Shown here piece by piece: positions 16,649 to 20,746 of a stretch of DNA of 20,746 nucleotides. The stretch's first letter is position 1. The number at the start of each line of letters is the position of its first letter. The stretch is taken from assembly GCA_021648465.1 (NCBI GenBank), contig JAKISR010000033.1:1-20746 (forward strand), in the 5' to 3' direction. The notes under the pieces were generated by a model. It was not told the origin of the DNA and searched no databases. It worked only from the letters and a program-made list of their open reading frames with translations. Position numbers and translations under genes: made by a program. Source of the stretch: Sulfurimonas sp. Its GTDB lineage: Bacteria > Campylobacterota > Campylobacteria > Campylobacterales > Sulfurimonadaceae.

Positions 16649-16680
16649 CTGGCATTAGCCTAAACAGATAAGGAAAATTC

Positions 16681-17205
16681 ATGTATAACAAAGTTATTTT
16701 GGTTGGAAACTTAACTCGCGATATTGAACTTAGATACTCTCAAAGCGGAATGGGTATAGCAAATACTGCTATTGCAACAAGCCGTAAATTCACTAGCAAT
16801 GGTGAAAAAAAAGAGGAAGTTTGTTTTGTAGATATTACATTTTTTGCAAGAAGTGCAGAGATTGCTAACCAGTATCTTCGTAAAGGGAGTAAAATCCTAG
16901 TAGAAGGTAGACTTAACTTTGACCAATGGGTAGATCAAAATGGACAGAAACGCTCTAAGCATTCTGTAGTTGTTGAAACTATGCAGATGTTAGACTCTAA
17001 AAGTGATAATCAAAGTGCTGGAAATAATTACCAAGCACCTCAAACGCAACAGAATCAACCTCAGCAACAACAAGCTTATCAAGAACCAAGTTATAAGCAA
17101 CAGCAACAACAGCCGCAAAGCTATCAAAAGCCTGCCGCACAACAGATGCCAAGCTCTAACCAAGTTCCAGTGATTGACATTGATGAAGATGAAATTCCAT
17201 TTTAG
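16681..17205 (+). CDS. ssb: Single-stranded DNA-binding protein
   Basis: Binds and protects single-stranded DNA during replication, repair and recombination. In 174 residues it has the usual three parts. The OB fold (residues 1-105) begins MYNKVILVGNLTRDIELRYS and includes GEKKEEVCFVDITFFARSAE, RKGSKILVEGRL, and VVVETMQMLDS. A glutamine-rich disordered linker follows (about 115-160). The acidic C-terminal tip DIDEDEIPF recruits partner proteins. AAGGA precedes the ATG. It sits between rpsF and rpsR as in many bacteria, so its expression is tied to ribosomal protein control. Confidence 0.98.
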   Translation: MYNKVILVGNLTRDIELRYSQSGMGIANTAIATSRKFTSNGEKKEEVCFVDITFFARSAEIANQYLRKGSKILVEGRLNFDQWVDQNGQKRSKHSVVVETMQMLDSKSDNQSAGNNYQAPQTQQNQPQQQQAYQEPSYKQQQQQPQSYQKPAAQQMPSSNQVPVIDIDEDEIPF

Positions 17206-17215
17206 AAAATAGATG

Positions 17216-17247
17216 CCCGACCAACGGGACAAATGCCCTCGGGGTAT
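17216..17247 (+). promoter_or_regulatory. Two GC-rich hairpins in front of rpsR
   Basis: The 58-base gap between ssb and rpsR folds into CCCG-ACCAA-CGGG (17216-17228) and then ATGCCC-TCG-GGGTAT (17233-17247, six pairs including one G-U). The second stem ends just before the rpsR ribosome site AAAAGGAA (17251-17258). The local GC content is far above the surroundings. It may act as an RNA-processing or translational control element. No U-run follows, so it is not a terminator. Confidence 0.5.
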
Positions 17248-17263
17248 AATAAAAGGAAATAAC

Positions 17264-17527
17264 ATGGCAGAAAGAAGAAAATACAAAAAAAGATATTGTA
17301 AATATTGTGAAGCAAAAGTAGATTTCATGGATTATAAAGATGTAGGCGCACTACGTTTTTCACTTTCAGAAAGATACAAAATCATGCCTCGCCGTTTAAC
17401 AGGTAACTGTAAACGTCACCAAGATATGATATCAACAGTTATTAAAAGAGCAAGAGCAGCTGCACTAGTTCCATATACAGTAACTCGTAAAGCAGTAGTA
17501 ACTGCACCATTTGAAAATCTAAGATAA
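17264..17527 (+). CDS. rpsR: 30S ribosomal protein S18
   Basis: Small-subunit protein of 87 residues that forms a heterodimer with S6. It opens MAERRKYKKRYCKYCEAKVD and continues DYKDVGALRFSLSERYKIMPRR and TGNCKRHQDMISTVIKRARAAALVPYT, all typical of S18. The CKYC pair and the CKRH motif suggest the zinc-binding form of S18. The ATG at 17264 follows a good AAAGGA site. An in-frame ATG 51 bases upstream lies in the hairpin region and would add 17 unrelated residues, so I rejected it. No rplI gene follows in this window. Confidence 0.97.
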   Translation: MAERRKYKKRYCKYCEAKVDFMDYKDVGALRFSLSERYKIMPRRLTGNCKRHQDMISTVIKRARAAALVPYTVTRKAVVTAPFENLR

Positions 17528-17538
17528 ATTTTCATCTC

Positions 17539-17554
17539 TCCCCTTAAATGGGGA
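17539..17554 (+). terminator. Weak hairpin after rpsR
   Basis: TCCCC-TTAAAT-GGGGA forms a five-pair stem 11 bases after the rpsR stop codon. It is followed by ATTATTC rather than a clear T-run. It could end the rpsF-ssb-rpsR operon, but it is not a strong intrinsic terminator. Confidence 0.4.
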
Positions 17555-17654
17555 ATTATTCAAACAACCCCCTATGAAATTTATTTACCATACAACTTTT
17601 GTGTACATTATTGTGTATCTACACATAAAATATGAAAAAAAATTTAATATATCC

Positions 17655-17669
17655 CACCTAAAAAAGGTG
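17655..17669 (-). terminator. Weak hairpin after the outer-membrane barrel gene
   Basis: On the minus strand CACCT and AGGTG form a five-pair stem just past the barrel stop codon. A run of eight T lies 12 bases further on (17635-17642), too distant for a classical terminator. A separate 14-base palindrome, TGTGTA-TC-TACACA, lies at 17612-17625. Confidence 0.25.
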
Positions 17670-17712
17670 AAACAAAAAAACAGGAGCTTAAACTAAATAT
17701 GGGAGTTAAAAA

Positions 17713-18280
17713 TTAGAAATTATAATTAATACCTATACCGATGTGTGTAATGTAATCTGCTTCAACTTTTATATTTACACCACTTACTGTTACAGTATCA
17801 TCAGCAATACTTTTATTATATTTAGCATTAAACTCTATTTCAAAGTTCTTATTAATTTCGTACATTACACCAATGCCAGCTCCATAAGTCATACCATCTA
17901 CATCAATAGTAGGAATTGTCGCTGATGTTTCTTCATACATTGAATATCCTACATTAACACCTATAAATGGAGTAAACTTAGAAGATGTGTTAAACATATA
18001 GTCATAACCTACTGCAAATGCACTCATATCAACATTACTATCTGTATTGTAGAAACTATAACTAGCACTAACACGGCTATTGTCAAAGTATTTACCACCT
18101 TTAACAGATATATATCCACCGCTATCACTTCCACTTGCTATTGCACCTGCTGCACTTGCTTTTACAGCCAAGTTTGCACTACCAGTTTCTATAACCAATA
18201 AACCAATTTTTACCACTATCACTAGCTAAACAACTCACACTCAATACTAGTAAACTAGCAATAATAACACTTTTTTTCAT
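17713..18280 (-). pseudogene. Outer-membrane beta-barrel protein gene broken by a frameshift
   Basis: A strong ribosome site (AAGGAAAGG) precedes an ATG at 18280 that opens MKKSVIIASLLVLSVSCLAS, a signal peptide with probable cleavage after SCLA, then DSGKNWFIGYRNW and a stop at 18179-18181. The barrel continues in another frame: ETGSANLAVKAS onward, with alternating strands (YISVKGGKYF, FTPFIGVNVGYSM, YGAGIGVMYEINKNFEIEF) and the aromatic ending GIGINYNF typical of outer-membrane proteins. Both frames are open only between about 18182 and 18228. Skipping one base after FIG would join them into a protein of about 188 residues. The barrel frame alone has a weak GTG at 18222 and no signal peptide. 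It is either a recent pseudogene or a sequencing error. Family: small OmpA/OmpW-like barrel. Confidence 0.78.
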
Positions 18281-18302
18281 TTCCTTTCCTTTTATCTATA
18301 TA

Positions 18303-18325
18303 CCTATAGAAATGATTTCTAACGG
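18303..18325. promoter_or_regulatory. Operator-like dyad 1 near the barrel gene
   Basis: The core is TATAGA-N7-TCTA, with the inner AGAAAT-G-ATTTCT forming a perfect 13-base dyad at 18308-18320. Outer arms ATACC and GGTAT extend it to 18300-18328. It lies about 20 bases in front of the barrel gene's start on the minus strand, close to its ribosome site. Confidence 0.6.
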
Positions 18326-18354
18326 TATTTGATAAAAAATACTACAACAAGTAA

Positions 18355-18378
18355 CCTTATAGAAATGTTATCTATAGG
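18355..18378. promoter_or_regulatory. Operator-like dyad 2 at the regulator gene
   Basis: The core is TATAGA-N7-TCTATA with outer CC and GG, the same plan as dyad 1 and sharing the string TATAGAAATG. It overlaps the ribosome site of the regulator gene. The centres of the two sites are about 53 bases apart, roughly five helical turns. A regulator bound at both could control both divergent genes, including its own. Confidence 0.6.
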
Positions 18379-18385
18379 AATAGTT

Positions 18386-18649
18386 ATGCTAAATATACCA
18401 GATATTGTTACTAAAAGTGAACTAGATGAATATTTCAGAACAATATCTGCAAATATCAAAAGAATTAGAATAGAAAGAAGTATGAGCCAACTAGAAGTAG
18501 CATTATCAATAGGTCAGAAGTCATCTGGTTTTTATGCCAATGCCGAAAACTATGCACATGACAAGAAGTTTAATCTCGAACATTTATATAAGCTATCTAA
18601 ACTTTTTGATGTTGAAGTAGAATCATTTTTTAAAAGTATTACTGATTAA
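18386..18649 (+). CDS. Small XRE-family helix-turn-helix regulator
   Basis: An 87-residue protein that is almost entirely one DNA-binding domain. It contains ISANIKRIRIERSMSQLEVALSIG (helices 1-2), then a recognition-helix region around QKSSGFYANAENYAHDKKFN, and LEHLYKLSKLFDVEVESFF, the closing helices typical of XRE/Cro-C1 regulators. I prefer the ATG at 18386 because AGGA lies six bases upstream. An in-frame start at 18329 would read through dyad 2 and add a poor leader. It is divergent from the barrel gene and the obvious candidate to bind the two dyads between them. Its target is inferred from position only. Confidence 0.8.
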   Translation: MLNIPDIVTKSELDEYFRTISANIKRIRIERSMSQLEVALSIGQKSSGFYANAENYAHDKKFNLEHLYKLSKLFDVEVESFFKSITD

Positions 18650-18690
18650 ACCATCATTGAGGCTTTAACACAACACATAATTTAGGAATA

Positions 18691-18716
18691 TTTTTTGCTA
18701 TACGTATAGTAAAAAA
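18691..18716. promoter_or_regulatory. Near-perfect 26-base palindrome before the propeller-OmpA gene
   Basis: A perfect 12-base palindrome CTATACGTATAG (18698-18709) is flanked by T6 on the left (18691-18696) and A6 on the right (18711-18716), with a single mismatched pair (G18697/T18710). It ends eight bases before the ATG at 18725 and includes TATAGT, a possible -10 box. Nothing indicates a terminator. It is probably an operator. Confidence 0.5.
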
Positions 18717-18724
18717 GTACTTAT

Positions 18725-20437
18725 ATGCACTATACTTTAGCCCTTATTTTATTAACAGCTTCTCTTTATGCAAAATCTGCAGAGTTCTCCATAGTTATAG
18801 ATGAACCTTTTAACAATGCTTTATTTGATGTTACACAAGATTATGACCGCACCATAAGTGCCATAGGATATGTGAAAAATTATAAAAATAACGCAACAAA
18901 AACCGGTGCTGCATATGCAAATGCTTTTGATTATTTAGCTAGCCTTTCTGCGTCTCATGGTTCTCAAATACATTTAGTAAAAGTGGGAAATAACGCAGAT
19001 ATAAAACTTAGAAAATCTATTAACATATCCAAGTTTAGTGAAGCAGTATCCATACTTAAAACACCATCAAACGGATATTTTATTGGCGGCTATTCTACTG
19101 ATGGTTCACTTCTAATTGTAAAACTTGATTCAAGTGGAAATCAAATCTTTGTTAAAACATTTGGAACAAGTAATTATGACAAAATGAGTAAGTTAATTCA
19201 GCTTTATGATGGCGGTGTACTTGCTGTTGGCTCATCTGCAACCTCACGAAACCAAAGTGACAAACTTTTTGAAAGAGGATTAGGTCTTAACGATATTTAC
19301 TTAACCAGATTCTCTCAAAATGGTACAAAGCTCTGGAGTAAAAAATATGGTACAGAATATGATGACAAAGGTATAGATGCAGTAGAAGCGAATGATGGGA
19401 GCATAATAGTTCTAAACCAAACAAATCATAACAAATATAAAAATATATCTATTATGAGAATCACAAGCGATGGAAATAAAATATGGATGAAACATTATAA
19501 AAATGAAAAAATCACTACTCCATATAAAATTATTAAACTAAGAGATAGCAACTTTGTTGTATCCCTTACTCAAGAAAATGAGATGCATAAGCATCAAATC
19601 AGACTTATTAAATTTGATCTTCAAAAAAATATTTTACTTGATAATGTCATTCATACATCATACACAAGTGTTTTAAAAGATATAAAAGAGTACTCAGACT
19701 CTAGGATTATCGGTGTTGGTTATATCCAAGACGACTACAATACAGATGGTCTTGTTATGCTTTTAAATAGTGAGCTAAAGATGCTAAATCAAGAACACTA
19801 CGGTCAAGAAAATTATGACACTTTTAATAGTGTTGCCATACTTCATAACTCACAAGCAGCGGTTGTCGGCATACATACCAGTGAAAATTCTCAAGAGTCT
19901 AATATGTGGATTGTAAAACTAAACAGAGATATCACAATAGCTCAGATATCTGATAAAACATTAAATTTTTATGAAGAGTTGTCTTCTATCTTTAAAGAAG
20001 AAATTCAAACGAATAAAATAGTGGTCAAAGAGGACTTATCTATTGATTTTATAGCTAAAAATTTATATTTTAAAACTTCTTTATATGAATTAACCAATGA
20101 ACAAAAAAGATTTTTACAAACATTTAGTTCTAAATTATTACCATTTTTATATAAATATAAAGAGTATATAGCTACATTAGAAATTAATGGTCATACTTCG
20201 AGTGAATGGGGTGGTACAGACTTTTCAAACTCTTTTTTAAAGAATGAAAAATTATCAATGAATCGTTCTTACTCAACGCTTGCATTTATATTTCAAAATC
20301 AAAATCTTGCCACAAAAAAGTGGCTTTCAAATATAGTTAAAGGCAGTGGACTTGGTTTTTCAAAAAAACTTATGCTTGAGAAAAAAGAGGATAGAAAAAA
20401 ATCTAGAAGAGTATCCTTTGGGATTCTTCTAAAGTAG
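18725..20437 (+). CDS. Secreted beta-propeller protein with C-terminal OmpA-like domain
   Basis: A 570-residue protein with a signal peptide (MHYTLALILLTASLYAKSAE). Residues about 40-410 hold a series of repeats of roughly 45-60 residues in the style GYFIGGYSTDGSLLIVKLD followed by SSGNQIFVKTFG; then GVLAVGSS..NDIYLTRFSQNGTKLWSKKYG, and others. These are typical propeller blades. From about residue 448 an OmpA-like domain begins, with LEINGHTSS, NEKLSMNRSYSTLAFIF, and the late KKSRRVSFGI. This domain usually binds peptidoglycan. The usual GHTD aspartate is serine, but TD six residues later lies 15 residues before the conserved Arg, the usual spacing. The protein may tether an extracytoplasmic propeller to the wall. 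Its partner is unknown. No strong ribosome site is visible. Confidence 0.8.
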   Translation: MHYTLALILLTASLYAKSAEFSIVIDEPFNNALFDVTQDYDRTISAIGYVKNYKNNATKTGAAYANAFDYLASLSASHGSQIHLVKVGNNADIKLRKSINISKFSEAVSILKTPSNGYFIGGYSTDGSLLIVKLDSSGNQIFVKTFGTSNYDKMSKLIQLYDGGVLAVGSSATSRNQSDKLFERGLGLNDIYLTRFSQNGTKLWSKKYGTEYDDKGIDAVEANDGSIIVLNQTNHNKYKNISIMRITSDGNKIWMKHYKNEKITTPYKIIKLRDSNFVVSLTQENEMHKHQIRLIKFDLQKNILLDNVIHTSYTSVLKDIKEYSDSRIIGVGYIQDDYNTDGLVMLLNSELKMLNQEHYGQENYDTFNSVAILHNSQAAVVGIHTSENSQESNMWIVKLNRDITIAQISDKTLNFYEELSSIFKEEIQTNKIVVKEDLSIDFIAKNLYFKTSLYELTNEQKRFLQTFSSKLLPFLYKYKEYIATLEINGHTSSEWGGTDFSNSFLKNEKLSMNRSYSTLAFIFQNQNLATKKWLSNIVKGSGLGFSKKLMLEKKEDRKKSRRVSFGILLK

Positions 20438-20439
20438 TT

Positions 20440-20621
20440 TTATTCTAGGGTTGATGAAGCTCTAAAGTCTAGGCGAACCTTATCTTGTTTTAATTTTTTA
20501 TATAGTTTAAATTTTGCTTGTTCCAATTCTTCATCACTGCATGTCAAAGCAGATTTCATCTCTTGATTGTCAAGTTGTGCACTATCCATTGCAAAAAGTT
20601 TCAACTCTTTTTTTGTAAGTT
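20440..20621 (-). pseudogene. C-terminal fragment of an interrupted gene
   Basis: On the minus strand an open frame ends with TAA at 20440-20442 and reads LTKKELKLFAMDSAQLDNQE, then MKSALTCSDEELEQAKFKLY and KKLKQDKVRLDFRASSTLE. The first in-frame ATG is at 20589 (49 residues), without a ribosome site. The frame is closed by a TAG just upstream, right where an insertion-sequence end appears to begin. The charged helical sequence is gene-like. I cannot name the family. It is most simply the tail of a gene cut by the insertion, though a short intact protein of 49-54 residues is possible. Confidence 0.5.
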
Positions 20622-20746
20622 TATACTACCCCAAGAAAATCAAACAACTTTTTGTAAAGTTTAATTCTCAAAAGAGTAAAATTAAACAATAAAAGTGAGG
20701 GTATAAATATGAGTAGGAAAATGGCTAAATTTTCAACACAGTTAAA
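20622..20746 (+). mobile_element. Left end of a putative IS3-like insertion sequence (continues outside)
   Basis: TATACTACCCC at 20622-20632, followed by AAGAAAATCAAACA, resembles IS3-family terminal repeats such as the IS2 end (TAGACTGGCCCC). An open frame resembling the start of IS3 orfA begins 87 bases in, the normal distance. The right end and target duplication lie outside the window. Confidence 0.45.
20709..20746 (+). CDS. Start of a putative IS3-family OrfA (partial)
   Basis: The visible residues are MSRKMAKFSTQLK, preceded by GTGAGG eight bases before the ATG. Short basic openings of the type MSRKRR-F/Y-S/T-xx-F/L-K are typical of the helix-turn-helix OrfA proteins of IS3-like elements. 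Only 12 full codons are seen, so the call depends on the likely terminal repeat upstream. Confidence 0.45.
   Translation, partial: MSRKMAKFSTQL

Noticed and set aside
17245..17250. TATAAT before rpsR as an internal promoter
   Set aside because: Transcription from it would start inside the rpsR ribosome site, and it is partly in the second hairpin stem.
17213..17263. Longer S18 with 17 extra N-terminal residues
   Set aside because: The extension is encoded by the hairpin region and does not match S18. MAERRKYKKRY with AAAGGA upstream is the normal start.
1..20746. CRISPR arrays, tRNA and rRNA genes, prophage or toxin-antitoxin modules
   Set aside because: No regularly spaced repeats, cloverleaf-like segments or matching gene pairs were seen. 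The XRE protein at 18386 has no adjacent toxin-like gene.

Overview
The window is about 20.7 kb of low-GC chromosome from a member of the Campylobacterota, most likely Sulfurimonas or a close relative. The strongest marker is hobA, the DnaA-binding replication factor known only from this phylum. Supporting context is the block lysC-hobA-holB-folP and the block tatB-tatC-queA, both arranged as in Helicobacter pylori. The genus is an inference.

Layout. 1-784 (-): the start of an inner-membrane-anchored AsmA-like protein that runs off the left edge. 910-3578 (+): grpE-dnaK behind a consensus promoter, without the hrcA gene that commonly precedes this pair in the phylum. 3791-6616 (+): a large methyl-accepting chemotaxis protein whose sensor region is two tandem copies of a nitrate/nitrite-sensing-like module. 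6654-10724 (-): a tightly packed cluster read as rppH, lysC, hobA, holB, folP. 10814-14097 (+): hemW, tatB, tatC, queA. 14105-15920 (-): a divergent polysaccharide deacetylase and dprA, convergent with queA. 16106-17527 (+): the rpsF-ssb-rpsR operon with a probable S6:S18-binding leader RNA.

From about 17.6 kb the character changes to accessory DNA. It holds an outer-membrane beta-barrel gene broken by a one-base frameshift between its signal peptide and barrel, a divergent small XRE-type regulator, and a secreted beta-propeller/OmpA-like fusion protein. The gap between the first two carries two similar operator-like dyads. At the right edge are a truncated gene fragment and the apparent left end of an IS3-like insertion sequence.

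Most of the window is housekeeping: protein folding, folate, replication initiation, lysine/threonine entry, mRNA decapping, heme delivery, Tat export, queuosine, DNA uptake and ribosome assembly. The points most worth a second look are the barrel-gene frameshift with its paired operators, the duplicated chemoreceptor sensor, the palindromes in three promoter or leader regions, the RNA structures in the ribosomal operon, the possible leaderless hemW mRNA, and the IS boundary. I did not find a clearly new multi-gene defence or metabolic system.
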